This document shows positions 55,618-64,000 of a stretch of DNA of 64,000 nt, piece by piece. The position numbers and the translations under genes were made by a program. Within the stretch, counting starts at the first letter, position 1; every line of letters begins with the position of its first letter. The stretch lies in assembly GCF_002848345.1 (NCBI RefSeq), contig NZ_CP025429.1, positions 4,774,001 to 4,838,000 on the forward strand, read 5' to 3'. This stretch comes from Chromobacterium sp. ATCC 53434. GTDB lineage: Bacteria; Pseudomonadota; Gammaproteobacteria; Burkholderiales; Chromobacteriaceae. A model generated the notes under the pieces. The model was not told where the DNA came from. It did not search any database and saw nothing but the letters and a program-made list of their open reading frames with translations.

Positions 55618-56538
55618 ATGGCCAATCCACTCTATCGGAAACACATCATCTCCATACCCGACTTCAGCCGCGAGGAACTGGAACTGGTGGTGGATACCGC
55701 CGCTCGCCTCAAGCAAAGCCCGCGCGGCGACCTGCTGAAGGACAAACTGGTCGCCAGCTGTTTCTTCGAGCCGTCCACCCGTACCCGGCTGTCGTTCGAA
55801 ACCGCGGTGCAGCGCCTAGGCGGCAACATCATAGGCTTCGCCGACGGCGGCAATACCAGCGCGAAGAAGGGCGAGACGCTGGCCGACTCGATCAAGATCA
55901 TCAGTTCCTACACCGACGCGGTTGTGATGCGCCATCCGAAGGAAGGCGCGGCGCGGCTGGCCAGCGAATTCTCGGCGGTGCCGGTGATCAACGGCGGCGA
56001 CGGCTCCAATCAGCATCCGACCCAGACGCTGCTCGACCTGTTCACCATCCGCGAGACCCAGGGGCGCCTGGAGAATCTGACCGTCGCCTTCGCCGGCGAT
56101 CTGAAGTACGGCCGCACCGTGCACTCGCTGGCGCAGGCCTTGTCGCTGTTCGGCGCGCGCTTCTACTTCGTCGCGCCGGAGGCGCTGGCGATGCCGGACT
56201 ACATCTGCGAGGAGCTGGATGAGAAGGGCGTCTCGTACACGGTGGTCGACAGCCTGGAGGACGTGATTCCCGAGGTGGATGTCCTGTACATGACCCGGGT
56301 GCAGCGCGAGCGCTTCGACGAGGCCGAGTTCAAGAAGATCAGCGGCCAGTACGCGCTGCGCGCCGACATGCTGAAGCACGCCCGCCCGGGCATGAAGGTA
56401 TTGCACCCGCTGCCGCGCGTCGACGAGATCGCCGCCGACGTCGACGCCACGCCGCACGCCTACTATTTCGAGCAGGCGAAGAACGGCGTCTACGCGCGCC
56501 AGGCGCTGCTGTCGCTGGTACTGAACGAGACCGTGTAA
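55618..56538 (+). CDS. pyrB: Aspartate carbamoyltransferase catalytic chain
   Basis: A 306-residue ATCase catalytic subunit, the same class as E. coli PyrB: carbamoyl-phosphate loop [29 protein letters not shown] and HPLPRVDEI. It makes carbamoyl-aspartate, the committed pyrimidine step. GAGGACAG lies before the ATG at 55618. Followed after 24 bases by pyrI, so the holoenzyme should be allosteric. Confidence 0.96.
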   Translation: MANPLYRKHIISIPDFSREELELVVDTAARLKQSPRGDLLKDKLVASCFFEPSTRTRLSFETAVQRLGGNIIGFADGGNTSAKKGETLADSIKIISSYTDAVVMRHPKEGAARLASEFSAVPVINGGDGSNQHPTQTLLDLFTIRETQGRLENLTVAFAGDLKYGRTVHSLAQALSLFGARFYFVAPEALAMPDYICEELDEKGVSYTVVDSLEDVIPEVDVLYMTRVQRERFDEAEFKKISGQYALRADMLKHARPGMKVLHPLPRVDEIAADVDATPHAYYFEQAKNGVYARQALLSLVLNETV

Positions 56539-56562
56539 TCAGGCAAGAAAAGGATAGAGACC

Positions 56563-57021
56563 ATGCAATATACCCGCACCGTGGAAGCGCTGAAGCAAGG
56601 CACCGTGATCGACCACATCCCGGCCGGCCAGGGCGTGAAGATCCTGCGCCTGTTCAAGCTGGCAGAAAGCGGCGAGCGCGTCACCGTCGGCCTCAATCTG
56701 GTCAGCCGGCACATGGGCAACAAAGACCTGATCAAGGTGGAGAACGTGGCGCTGACCGAGGAGCAGGCCAACGAGCTGGCCCTGTTCGCGCCGAAAGCGA
56801 CAGTCAATGTCATCGACAACTTCGAAGTGGTCAAAAAGCACAAATTGACCCTTCCGGACGCGGTCGAGGGCATTTTTTCCTGCCCTAATTCAAATTGCAT
56901 TTCGCATAATGAGCCGGTGACAAGCTTTTTCTACGTGAAAACGCTGGCGCATGACACAAAAATGAAGTGCAAGTATTGCGAAAAGGTGTTCAGTAGAGAT
57001 ATTGTTGCAGAAGTGCGCTAA
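56563..57021 (+). CDS. pyrI: Aspartate carbamoyltransferase regulatory chain
   Basis: A 152-residue regulatory subunit. The allosteric domain ([28 protein letters not shown]) binds CTP/ATP; the C-terminal zinc domain has CPNSNC and CKYC as the four cysteine ligands. The codons for the last 35 residues are noticeably AT-richer than the rest. Strong terminator downstream. Confidence 0.95.
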   Translation: MQYTRTVEALKQGTVIDHIPAGQGVKILRLFKLAESGERVTVGLNLVSRHMGNKDLIKVENVALTEEQANELALFAPKATVNVIDNFEVVKKHKLTLPDAVEGIFSCPNSNCISHNEPVTSFFYVKTLAHDTKMKCKYCEKVFSRDIVAEVR

Positions 57022-57095
57022 GTCGTACAAAGGGTGGGAATAGAGACATATCAAGAAAAACACTGCATTCGACAGTGGCAGTAACAAAACGGAGG

Positions 57096-57124
57096 AGCGC
57101 CGCAGGTGACTGCGGCGCTTTTCA
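57096..57124 (+). terminator. Terminator of pyrBI
   Basis: AGCGCCGCA / TGCGGCGCT hairpin followed by TTTT. Confidence 0.82.
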
Positions 57125-57174
57125 TTTGCTGCGAAGCCGCCGGAGCCATTCGCATTTTCTGAACCGCCTATCCC

Positions 57175-58437
57175 ATGCATCCGCCGCCCACACGCCATTC
57201 CGCCCTGATCCATCTGCCGCTGGCCGCCTGTTGCGGCGTGCTGGGCGCCTTGCTGGTGCTGTGCTTCCAGACCGCGCTGCACGCGGCGGAGTCGTTGCTG
57301 GCGGGCCATGCCAGCGGCCTGGTGGAGATCGCCGGCCGGCTGGCGCCGTGGCAACGCGCGCTGATTCCGATAGTGGGCGGCCTGTTGGCCGGCGTGGCGC
57401 TGGAGCAGGGCCGTCGGCTGCTGCGCGGCGCCGCCGAGGGCGACTATCTGGAGGCGGTGCGCGTCGGCGACGGCCATCTCAGCCTGCGCCGCACGCTGGT
57501 CAACGGCCTGTCCTCGCTGATCACCGTCGCCAGCGGCGGTTCCATCGGCCGCGAGGGCGCAATGGTGGCGCTGTCGGCGCAGGGCGGTTCGCTGCTGACC
57601 CGCTTGTTACCGATGACGCTGCCGCGCCGGCGGCGGCTGGTGGCCTGCGGCATCGCCGCCGGCTGGGCCGCCGCCTACCACGCGCCATTGTCGGCGATCG
57701 CCTTCGTCTGCGAAGTGGTGTGGCGCCGGCCGGACTGGCGGGCGCTGCCGGCGCTGCTGCTGGCGGCCTTGACCGCCAGTCTCACCGTCGATCATCTATT
57801 CGGCCTCGCGCCCTTGTACCACCCTGCCGCGCTGGCCTCGCCCGATCATCTGGCGCTGGCCGGCTATTGCCTGCTGGCGTTGGTGCTGGGCGGCTGCTCG
57901 CCGCTGTTTCTCGGCCTGATGGAGTTGGGGCGGCACGCCTTCGGCCGACTGCCGCTGCGTCTGCCGTTCAGGATGGCGCTGGGGGGGGCGGTGGTCGGCG
58001 GCCTGGCCTGGTTCTGGCCGCAGATGTGGGGCAACGGCTATAGCACGGTGTCGTGGCTGCTGGTCAGCGAGCCGGCCTGGCAGCTGGTGCTGACGCTGCT
58101 GGTGTGCAAGCTGGTCGCCACCGCCGCGACCAGCGGTTCCGGCGCGGTAGGCGGCATTTTCACCCCGATGTTGTTCGCCGGCGCGGCCGGCGGCGCGCTG
58201 GCCGGTCAGCTGCTGAACCTGCTGTTGCCCGGCTGGCTGCCGGTCGGCGGGGCGGTGCTGGTGGGGATGGCGGCTTTCCTGGCGGCCACCGCGCGGGCGC
58301 CGTGGCTGGCGGTGCTGATGCTGATGGAGCTGACCGGCGCCTGGCGCATGCTGCTGCCGGTGGCGCTGGCGTCCTGGCTGGCGGCGCGCGTCGCCGCCAG
58401 GATGGGCGCGCGCGCCTTGTACCGGGACGAGTCGTAG
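57175..58437 (+). CDS. CLC-family chloride channel or H+/Cl- antiporter
   Basis: A 420-residue membrane protein with about ten or more helices. CLC selectivity blocks: GGSIGREGA at about 117-125, GWAAAYHAPLSAIAF and GSGAVGGIFTP near 320-330. The first block has GGSIGREG where many have GSGIPREG-like sequence; the usual gating glutamate (REGA) is present. Contains a run of eight G (57981-57988). No cytosolic CBS domain. Confidence 0.88.
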   Translation: MHPPPTRHSALIHLPLAACCGVLGALLVLCFQTALHAAESLLAGHASGLVEIAGRLAPWQRALIPIVGGLLAGVALEQGRRLLRGAAEGDYLEAVRVGDGHLSLRRTLVNGLSSLITVASGGSIGREGAMVALSAQGGSLLTRLLPMTLPRRRRLVACGIAAGWAAAYHAPLSAIAFVCEVVWRRPDWRALPALLLAALTASLTVDHLFGLAPLYHPAALASPDHLALAGYCLLALVLGGCSPLFLGLMELGRHAFGRLPLRLPFRMALGGAVVGGLAWFWPQMWGNGYSTVSWLLVSEPAWQLVLTLLVCKLVATAATSGSGAVGGIFTPMLFAGAAGGALAGQLLNLLLPGWLPVGGAVLVGMAAFLAATARAPWLAVLMLMELTGAWRMLLPVALASWLAARVAARMGARALYRDES

Positions 58438-58550
58438 AGCCGCTAACAAAACCTCGCAGCGTCCCTGAGCCAAGGCGCGCCGCCACAGGCAGCGCAGAGA
58501 GTACGACAGGGAGGCGCAACGCAGGATCAGGGGTTTTGTTAGCGGGTCTT
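58437..58550. repeat. MITE-like inverted-repeat element
   Basis: A 14-bp perfect inverted repeat, CCGCTAACAAAACC at 58440-58453 and its complement at 58532-58545, bounds about 78 bases with no ORF. The arms resemble IS5-group ends. It lies exactly between two convergent genes, and its ends form or touch both stop codons (TAG at 58435, TAA at 58549). Confidence 0.6.
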
Positions 58551-59064
58551 AGGCCGCCGGGCCACCGCTGGCGCCGTCTATGAAGCGCTGCAGATAGATC
58601 AGGTCCAGCCAGCGGCCGAATTTGAAACCGACCTGGGGCAAGCGGCCGACCTGGACGAAGCCGAGCTTCTCGTGGAAGCGGACCGATCCCTCGTTGTCGG
58701 CGTCGACGGCGCCCAGCATCGTGTGCTTGCCCAGCGCCTGGGCGCGCGGAATCAGCGCCTGCACCAGCGCGGTGCCGATGCCCTTGCCGCGGGCGTCGGC
58801 GGTCAGATGCACGCTGTGTTCGACGGTGAAGCGGTAGCCGGGGCGGACGCGGAAGTCGCCGAAGCTGGAGAAGCCGAGCACGCGGCCGTTCTCCTCGGCC
58901 AGCAACACCGGGTAGCCGGCGGCGTCGCGGTCCTGGAACCATAGCGCGAACTCGCCCGGCGTCAGCGGATCGTCGTTGTAGACGGCGGTGGTGGTGGCGA
59001 TCACTTCATTGTAGATATCGAGTATCGCGGCCAGGTCTTCCAGGGTGGCGTCACGAATCTGCAT
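58549..59064 (-). CDS. GNAT acetyltransferase, phosphinothricin-acetyltransferase-like
   Basis: A 171-residue GNAT protein of the PAT/bar-like group: IRDATLEDLAAILDIYNEVI, VEHSVHLTADARGKGIGTALVQALI and a C-terminal KLGFVQVGRLPQVGFKFGRWLDLIYLQ are the family pattern. Known relatives acetylate methionine sulfone/sulfoximine or phosphinothricin. AAGGACAG precedes the ATG at 59064. Its stop codon lies in the inverted-repeat element. Confidence 0.85.
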   Translation of the reverse strand: MQIRDATLEDLAAILDIYNEVIATTTAVYNDDPLTPGEFALWFQDRDAAGYPVLLAEENGRVLGFSSFGDFRVRPGYRFTVEHSVHLTADARGKGIGTALVQALIPRAQALGKHTMLGAVDADNEGSVRFHEKLGFVQVGRLPQVGFKFGRWLDLIYLQRFIDGASGGPAA

Positions 59065-59130
59065 GTTCTGTCCTTGCTTGAGGTCGTTCGGGGCCTTGGA
59101 ACAAGGCCTGAGCAATTAACGTACCAGTTT

Positions 59131-60018
59131 TCAACCGGTAGGAGCGGCTTTCTTGCGTGGACTGCGCTTCTTGCGCGGCGGCGCGGCGGCTTCCTCGGGC
59201 GCCGGCGGCGGCGTCTCGACCGGCGCGGGCGCTTCGGCCACGGCTGGTTCGCCGTCGTGGCGCAGCCGGATCTCGCTATGCAGCTTGGAGCCGTTGCGGC
59301 TCTCCTGCACCGTCAGGAATTCCAGCTTCTTCACCATTTGCGACAGCCGGCCGTGACCCCAGTTGCGCGGGTCGAACGACGGGTCGTTCTTGGCGAGATA
59401 GGAGCCCACCGCGGACAGCTCGGCCCAGCCGCTGTCGCGCGCCACCGCCTCGATCGCCGAGGTGAACATATCCTGCAGCGGGTGCTTTTCCTTATGCGGC
59501 GCGGCCTTGACGCGCGAGCGGCTGCTGCGGGTCTTGGGCTTGTCGGCTGTCGGCGCTTCCGGCCTGGGCTTGGCCGGCGGCGCCGGGCGCAGGATTTCGG
59601 TGAACACGAATTTGTCGCAGGCGGCGATGAACGGGCGGGGCGTCTTCGACTGCTCGCCCAGGCCGATGACGGTCAGGCCGCCTTCGCGCAGCCGGGTGGC
59701 CAGACGGGTGAAGTCGCTGTCCGACGAGACCAGGCAGAAACCGTCGAAATTGCCGGTGTACAGCAGGTCCATCGCGTCGATGATCAGCGCGGAGTCGGTG
59801 GAATTCTTGCCCTTGGTGTAGGCGAACTGCTGGATCGGCGAAATGGCGTATTGGTGCAGCACCTCTTTCCAGCCCTTCAGCTGGGTGGTGGTCCAGTCGC
59901 CGTAGGCGCGCTTGACGATGGCGGTGCCGTATTTGGCCACTTCGGCCAGCAGTTCTGCGATCAGCGCCGATTGGGCGTTGTCGGCGTCGATCAGGACCGC
60001 CAGTTTGCGGTTTTCCAT
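59131..60018 (-). CDS. NYN-domain (LabA/DUF88-like) protein
   Basis: A 295-residue protein. NYN/PIN-like nuclease domain (about 1-140): LAVLIDADNAQ, KNSTDSALIIDAMDLLY and FCLVSSDSDFTRLATRLRE hold the acidic metal-binding residues. The middle region (about 175-245) resembles an OST-HTH/LOTUS RNA-binding domain (WAELSAVGSYLAKNDPSFD). The tail is Pro/Ala/Lys-rich. Probably an RNA-processing enzyme; target unknown. Confidence 0.82.
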   Translation of the reverse strand: MENRKLAVLIDADNAQSALIAELLAEVAKYGTAIVKRAYGDWTTTQLKGWKEVLHQYAISPIQQFAYTKGKNSTDSALIIDAMDLLYTGNFDGFCLVSSDSDFTRLATRLREGGLTVIGLGEQSKTPRPFIAACDKFVFTEILRPAPPAKPRPEAPTADKPKTRSSRSRVKAAPHKEKHPLQDMFTSAIEAVARDSGWAELSAVGSYLAKNDPSFDPRNWGHGRLSQMVKKLEFLTVQESRNGSKLHSEIRLRHDGEPAVAEAPAPVETPPPAPEEAAAPPRKKRSPRKKAAPTG

Positions 60019-60071
60019 TGATGCTTTCGTGAATGGAGACAGCACATGCTAAGCCGGGCTTTCCGGCGCTG

Positions 60072-60893
60072 TCAAAAAGGCGGCGTCGCGGGCGGACGTC
60101 CCGTCTGCAGCGCCTGCTCGACGATGCGGTCGATCTGGCCGCTGCGCTTCATCTCGGCCAGCGCCTGGTTCAGCTGCCGGATGAAGTCCTGCTTGTACGG
60201 GAAGCGGCCGCTGTCGCGGTCGGTGAAGCCGACAAATCCCTGCTCCTCGGACACGACGGCCGCCTCGACCAGCGTGCCCGGCGAATACAGGCCCTGCCAC
60301 TGCAGGCGGGCCAGCTCTTGCCGGATCGCCAGCCTGTCGTTCAGATAGCAGTCCAGGTGGGCGCGGATCGCCTTCAGCAGATTGGTGCGGACGTCGGCCG
60401 CCTCTTCCAGCGCGATCCTGCCCTGGCCGACCCGCTGCCAGAACAGATCGCCGCCGGGCCGGAAACCGGCGTTGCTGCCGAAGCGCAGGCCGAGGTAATC
60501 GTCGGGCCAGCGCGGCCGCGGCTGCCGCATCACGGCGGCGCGGCAGTAGGCCACGACCTGTTCGTTCAGCATCGGCGCCGAATACGGCTGCATATAGGGG
60601 CGCTCGCGCGGCCGGTAGTACGGCGGCGACAGCGCCAGCGCGCGGCCGCTTTCCAGTTCAGCCAGCCCGCGTTTCCACGGCACCGGCCGCAGTTCTATCC
60701 GGTAATCGCGCAATTGCGTCGAGGCGGCGCGCAGGATGTCGTTGTAGATGCCGATCGCCTGGCCCGACGCCTCGTAGGAGTACGGCGGATAGCCGTTGTC
60801 GGTCAGGATGGTCACGGTCAGCGGCGCGGCGCCGCAGCAGGCGGGCAGCAGGGCGAGCAGCAGGCGGTAGGCGACGGATCGGCGGCGCATCAT
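60072..60893 (-). CDS. Periplasmic solute-binding protein, family 3
   Basis: A 273-residue secreted protein. Signal peptide about 1-22 (RLLLALLPACCGAAP), then the family-3 start VTILTDNGYPPYSYEASGQ. The second lobe includes FVGFTDRD and a final helix FIRQLNQALAEMKRSGQID typical of the family. No transporter genes adjoin, so it may be a lone polar amino-acid sensor. Confidence 0.78.
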   Translation of the reverse strand: MMRRRSVAYRLLLALLPACCGAAPLTVTILTDNGYPPYSYEASGQAIGIYNDILRAASTQLRDYRIELRPVPWKRGLAELESGRALALSPPYYRPRERPYMQPYSAPMLNEQVVAYCRAAVMRQPRPRWPDDYLGLRFGSNAGFRPGGDLFWQRVGQGRIALEEAADVRTNLLKAIRAHLDCYLNDRLAIRQELARLQWQGLYSPGTLVEAAVVSEEQGFVGFTDRDSGRFPYKQDFIRQLNQALAEMKRSGQIDRIVEQALQTGRPPATPPF

Positions 60894-60995
60894 GGCATCG
60901 GCAACGGAGGGCGTGCTTCCGTTATAGCCATTGGCGCCGCCGCGAGGGGCATGTCTTCGGCATTGCCCGGCAAACGAGGCCGGGCGGCCGGAAGC

Positions 60996-61538
60996 TTACT
61001 TCTTGGCGATGCTCTTGCCGTAGGTCTCGGCGGCGGCCTGCATCTTCGGCAGCAGCGTCTTCTCGGCGCTCTTCAGCGTTTCGCCGGCGATGGCGTTGCC
61101 GATTTGCGGCTGCTGCTTCAGCAGTTTCTGGCCTGCCGGAGTCTTGTAGAAGGCGTTGATCTGTTTCAGTTCGTCGGCGCTGAACTGGGCGTTGAGATTC
61201 TTCACCACGGTCTGTTCGAACTGCTGTTTGACGGCGGCCGAGGCGAAGTAGTCGGTGGCCAGCTTGTGGATGCCGTCCATATAGCCCTTCAGGCCGGTCT
61301 GGGCCTTCTTCTGCTGGGCCGGCGTCAGCTGGATCTTGTTCTTGCCCAGGTAGTCCTGCAGCAGGATGGGGCCGCTGGCGGTCGTGCGGTCGACCAGCGC
61401 CGGCAGCATATTGTCGATATTCAGGGTGGCGGCCAGTTCCTTGGCCCCGGCGTCCTGGGCGGCGTCGGCATGCGCCAGCAACGGCAGCGACAGCATGGCG
61501 GCGAGCAGGCAGGCCTTGAGCGGGCGGGAAGCAAACAT
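60996..61538 (-). CDS. DUF2059 periplasmic protein
   Basis: A 180-residue protein with a signal peptide (residues 1-25, LLAAMLSLPLLAHADA) and a helical DUF2059-type domain: KQQFEQTVVKNLNAQFS, DELKQINAFYKTPAGQKLL, AEKTLLPKM. Function unknown. AAAGGA lies before the ATG at 61538. Confidence 0.8.
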   Translation of the reverse strand: MFASRPLKACLLAAMLSLPLLAHADAAQDAGAKELAATLNIDNMLPALVDRTTASGPILLQDYLGKNKIQLTPAQQKKAQTGLKGYMDGIHKLATDYFASAAVKQQFEQTVVKNLNAQFSADELKQINAFYKTPAGQKLLKQQPQIGNAIAGETLKSAEKTLLPKMQAAAETYGKSIAKK

Positions 61539-61656
61539 GGCAAATCCTTTGATCTGGTGAAAGATGTCGGTCCGGCAGTGTGACACCGCCCGCCGTCCAG
61601 GTCAAAGCGCCAGGCGCCTGTTTACAATCTTGTTCCAGCCAGGCCGGCCGCGCCTG

Positions 61657-62598
61657 TCAGCGGCTGCCCGATGGCGGCACCAGGCTTTGCCAGCCGTGGT
61701 AGTTGGCCAGATTGGCGCGGGTGACCAGCGCCACCGGCACCGTCACCAGCCGCTGGCCGCCGTCGCCGCGGCGCAGCCGCATGCCGAGCAGCACCGCCTC
61801 GCGGCCTATCAGGTACGGCGACTGGCTGGCCGAGGCGACGATGCGGCCGGGCAGCTTCAGCGCCCGCTCGATGTCGGGCGAGCCGTCCACCGCGCCGATC
61901 AGCACCTGCCGCAGTCCGGCCGCGTCCAGCGCCTTTTCGGTGCCCAGCGCCTGGCGGTCGTTGGTGGCGAACACCGCGTCGATGCGGGTGAAGCGCTGCA
62001 GATCCCGCTGCATCGCGCGCTGGCCGCCCAGACTGGAGCCGAGGCCGTTGGCGCCGTCGTTGATCGTCGTGATGCCGGGAAAGGTCGCCAGCGCGGCGCG
62101 GCAGCCGGCGATGCGTTCGCTGACCGAGGTGACCGGCGGTCCGCCCTGGATCAGCAGGCGGCCCTGGCCATGCAGGCGTTGCGCCAGATAGCGGCAGACG
62201 ATCTCGCCGGCCTGACGGTTGTCCGATTTCACCGTGCCGTCGACATGGGGTGCATCGACGTCGACCGCCACCACGGTGATGCCGGCGGCGCGGGCGGCGC
62301 GGACCTGCGGCGCGATGGCGTGGCTGTCCACCGCCCCCAGCAGGATCAGGTCCACCTTCTGCGCGATCAATTCGCGCATCTGCCGCTGCTGCTGCGCCAG
62401 CGTGAAATTGGCCGACAGCGAGGTGACGCGCACCGCGGGATTGAGACTGTGGGCGGCTTGCACCGCGCCGCGCGCCAGCGCCTGGTAGAACGGGTTGTCC
62501 AGCGCGCCGACGGTGATGCCGATCCGCGCCGGTTCGGCCGCCTGGCACAGGCCGGCCAACAAATACAGGCAGGAAAACGGGACGAGGACGACGCGCAT
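61657..62598 (-). CDS. Periplasmic sugar-binding protein, RbsB/LacI-type fold
   Basis: A 313-residue protein with a signal peptide (VVLVPFSCLYLLAGLCQA) and a type I periplasmic-binding fold: IGITVGALDNPFYQALARGAVQAA, VDLILLGAVDSHAIAPQV, GITVVAVDVDAP, VFATNDRQALG, VLIGAVDGSP. It resembles ribose-type ABC binding proteins. No ABC genes follow; it may be an orphan or sensor component. Start at 62598; the open frame extends upstream without support. Confidence 0.78.
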   Translation of the reverse strand: MRVVLVPFSCLYLLAGLCQAAEPARIGITVGALDNPFYQALARGAVQAAHSLNPAVRVTSLSANFTLAQQQRQMRELIAQKVDLILLGAVDSHAIAPQVRAARAAGITVVAVDVDAPHVDGTVKSDNRQAGEIVCRYLAQRLHGQGRLLIQGGPPVTSVSERIAGCRAALATFPGITTINDGANGLGSSLGGQRAMQRDLQRFTRIDAVFATNDRQALGTEKALDAAGLRQVLIGAVDGSPDIERALKLPGRIVASASQSPYLIGREAVLLGMRLRRGDGGQRLVTVPVALVTRANLANYHGWQSLVPPSGSR

Positions 62599-62632
62599 GG
62601 CGGGAGCCGGCGAGGGTGGCGACGCTTCCAGT

Positions 62633-63220
62633 CTAGACCATCGCGCCTCCCGGCTGCGATTCACGGTGGCGCTGGGCGCGCCAGGCCAGCTGGCGCAGCA
62701 GCGGCCAGCCTTCCTCCCATTGCTGGTGGCCGGAGTCGACATTGATGTGGCCGGCGTGTTGCAGCCAGGTGATCGGCGCCTGCCAGTAACCGGCCAGCCG
62801 CGCGGCGCGCGCGGTCTTGCAGAACGGATCGTTGCTGCTGGCGACGATCTTGGCCGGAAACGGCAGCGGTTTGCGCGGCACCGGCGCGAAATCCAGCAGC
62901 GCCGCCGGCGCGAAGGCGCGCTCGACATCGGCCGGCGCCACCAGCAAGGCGCCGGCGATGCGGTCAGGCTGGCGATCGGCGTAATGGGCGACGGCGATGC
63001 AGCCCAGGCTGTGGGCGATCACCAGGACCGGTTTGGCGCAGCGCGACAGCGCCGCATCCAGGCCGTCCAGCCAGTCGTCCAGCTGAGGCAGTTCCCAGTC
63101 GGCGTTGTCTACCCGGCGCGCGGCCAGCCTGCGCTGCCAGTGGCTCTGCCAATGGTGCGGGCCGGAGTTGTGCCAGCCGGGCTGGATGATCAGGTCGAAC
63201 GGTTGCAGCGTGGCGAACAT
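62633..63220 (-). CDS. RBBP9/YdeN-like serine hydrolase
   Basis: A 195-residue small alpha/beta hydrolase: IIQPGWHNSGPHHWQSHW near the start, nucleophile Ser71 in AHSLGC, Asp in SSNDPFC and His in GHINVDSG, the RBBP9-like triad. Cytosolic; substrate unknown. Confidence 0.88.
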   Translation of the reverse strand: MFATLQPFDLIIQPGWHNSGPHHWQSHWQRRLAARRVDNADWELPQLDDWLDGLDAALSRCAKPVLVIAHSLGCIAVAHYADRQPDRIAGALLVAPADVERAFAPAALLDFAPVPRKPLPFPAKIVASSNDPFCKTARAARLAGYWQAPITWLQHAGHINVDSGHQQWEEGWPLLRQLAWRAQRHRESQPGGAMV

Positions 63221-63328
63221 GGCGGGTTCCCGCGGATACGATGCCCTGACTGTAGCGCGCGCTGAATAGCGTTAAAAATAATATGGAATTGTTTTGTTAT
63301 TCTTGCGAAGTATAAATGGCGGCGGCGC

Positions 63329-63826
63329 TCAGTCCGCGCCCTGCTCGCGCCAGTTCAGCCACAGTCTGAGATCGAATTCCAGCTGGTGGTAGTCCGGCTG
63401 CATGTGGAGGCACAACTGGTAGAAAGCCTTGTCGTGCTCGCGCTCGCGCAAATGGGCCAGCTCGTGCACCGCGATCATCTGCAAGAAAGGCTGCGGCAGT
63501 TCGCGGAACAGCGAGGCGATGCGGATTTCGCTCTTGCTTTTCAGCCGGCCGCCCTGGACCCGCGAAATGGTGGTGTTGGTGCCCAGCGTGCCCTTCAACG
63601 GGTGTTGGCGGCTGTCGTACAGCACTTTGGCCGGCAGCGGCGCGTTTTTCAGATGGCGTTGCTTCAGGGCGGCGACGAACTGGTACAGCGCCTTGTCGGT
63701 CTGCACGTCGTGGCCGTCCGGGTATTTGCCTTGCAGCCAGTGGCCGAGTTCGCCGGCATCGGACAGCGCCTGGGCCTCTTGGACCAGCGACGGCGGATAC
63801 TGCAGCAGATATTTGAGAGCGGGCAT
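63329..63826 (-). CDS. YgjP/DUF45-like metallopeptidase
   Basis: A 165-residue protein with HELAH at 121-125 and a further His at 131, the zinc site of YgjP-type (M48-related) peptidases, plus the family's conserved SRQHPLKGTLGTNTTISR stretch in its middle. Start at 63826 (MPALKYLLQYPPSLV). Cytosolic. Confidence 0.82.
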   Translation of the reverse strand: MPALKYLLQYPPSLVQEAQALSDAGELGHWLQGKYPDGHDVQTDKALYQFVAALKQRHLKNAPLPAKVLYDSRQHPLKGTLGTNTTISRVQGGRLKSKSEIRIASLFRELPQPFLQMIAVHELAHLREREHDKAFYQLCLHMQPDYHQLEFDLRLWLNWREQGAD

Positions 63827-63882
63827 GGCGTCATTGTAAGGGCGGCGGCGGCGGCCGGTGTTGCCGCCGCGCAAGCCGGCCG

Positions 63883-63896
63883 GTTTCACGTGGAAC
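63883..63896. promoter_or_regulatory. parS-like site, one mismatch
   Basis: GTTTCACGTGGAAC upstream of the YgjP-like gene, the same variant as at 12542 and 25886. The rest of the window, to 64000, shows no assignable gene. Confidence 0.55.
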
Positions 63897-64000
63897 CTTG
63901 TCGGCGAGCGGAGTCTTTGCTGGATCTTGATGCCGGCGCAGGGAATCTTTAGCGGAAATTTAGCCGCGTCGGCCTAGCATGGGGACATGCCAAACATGTC

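Noticed and set aside
63897..64000. Start of a gene at the right edge (ATG at 63979)
   Set aside because: Too few codons remain to judge the frame, and no clear ribosome site precedes it.

Overview
The window is GC-rich chromosomal DNA, densely coding, with strong G/C preference at third codon positions. Gene content fits a betaproteobacterium of the Chromobacterium/Neisseriales type: a HutC-controlled histidine utilisation operon, an enterobacterial-style pyrB-pyrI pair behind an attenuator, secreted GDSL phospholipases of the thermolabile-hemolysin family, HD-GYP proteins and a LapA-type repeat adhesin. The species assignment is inference from content, not a database match.

Layout. 1-5.7 kb: on the minus strand, a TPR/glycosyltransferase-like protein and a large type I-secreted VCBS-repeat adhesin with a LapG-type cleavage motif. 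6-13.4 kb: an acetyltransferase with a coupled small ORF, an M3 peptidase, a Tle-like lipase candidate with a periplasmic partner, a zinc-ribbon protein, a hexose-6-phosphate mutarotase and a DUF962 membrane protein. 13.5-20 kb: hutC, two HutC-type operators, then hutI-hutG-hutU-hutH. 20-25.9 kb: an AAC(2')-like acetyltransferase, a questin-oxidase-like protein, an aromatic aminotransferase, a GNAT protein, an AlaX-like editing protein and an EamA transporter.

25.9-44.5 kb is the accessory block and the most interesting part. It is a complete Mu-type contractile tail module: sheath, tube, frameshifted tail chaperone, tape measure, baseplate genes, two fibres and a fibre-assembly gene. It also has a lysis cassette (endolysin, holin-like protein, nested Rz/Rz1 spanins), a Mor-type activator and a divergent S24-type repressor. 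I see no capsid, portal, terminase, integrase, transposase A/B or replication gene. I therefore read it as a Mu-derived tailocin (R-type bacteriocin-like particle) rather than a phage. One fibre gene is interrupted by an IS630-family element, and a ten-base homopolymer sits in the last gene.

44.5-64 kb returns to housekeeping and secreted functions: gmhA, an HSL-type esterase, two HD-GYP proteins, two paralogous GDSL lipases flanking an rRNA-type methyltransferase, an IMPase-like phosphatase, rsmE, the pyrBI operon, a CLC chloride channel, and a run of minus-strand genes (GNAT, NYN-domain, two periplasmic binding proteins, DUF2059, RBBP9-like hydrolase, YgjP-like peptidase).

Seven copies of the ParB-binding parS core lie across the window, three perfect 14-bp palindromes and four with one change, which suggests the window lies in the origin-proximal partition region. 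A dispersed palindromic repeat (core GGTGCGTCACCCC) occurs after hutH and in a duplicated 190-bp block between rsmE and an HD-GYP gene.
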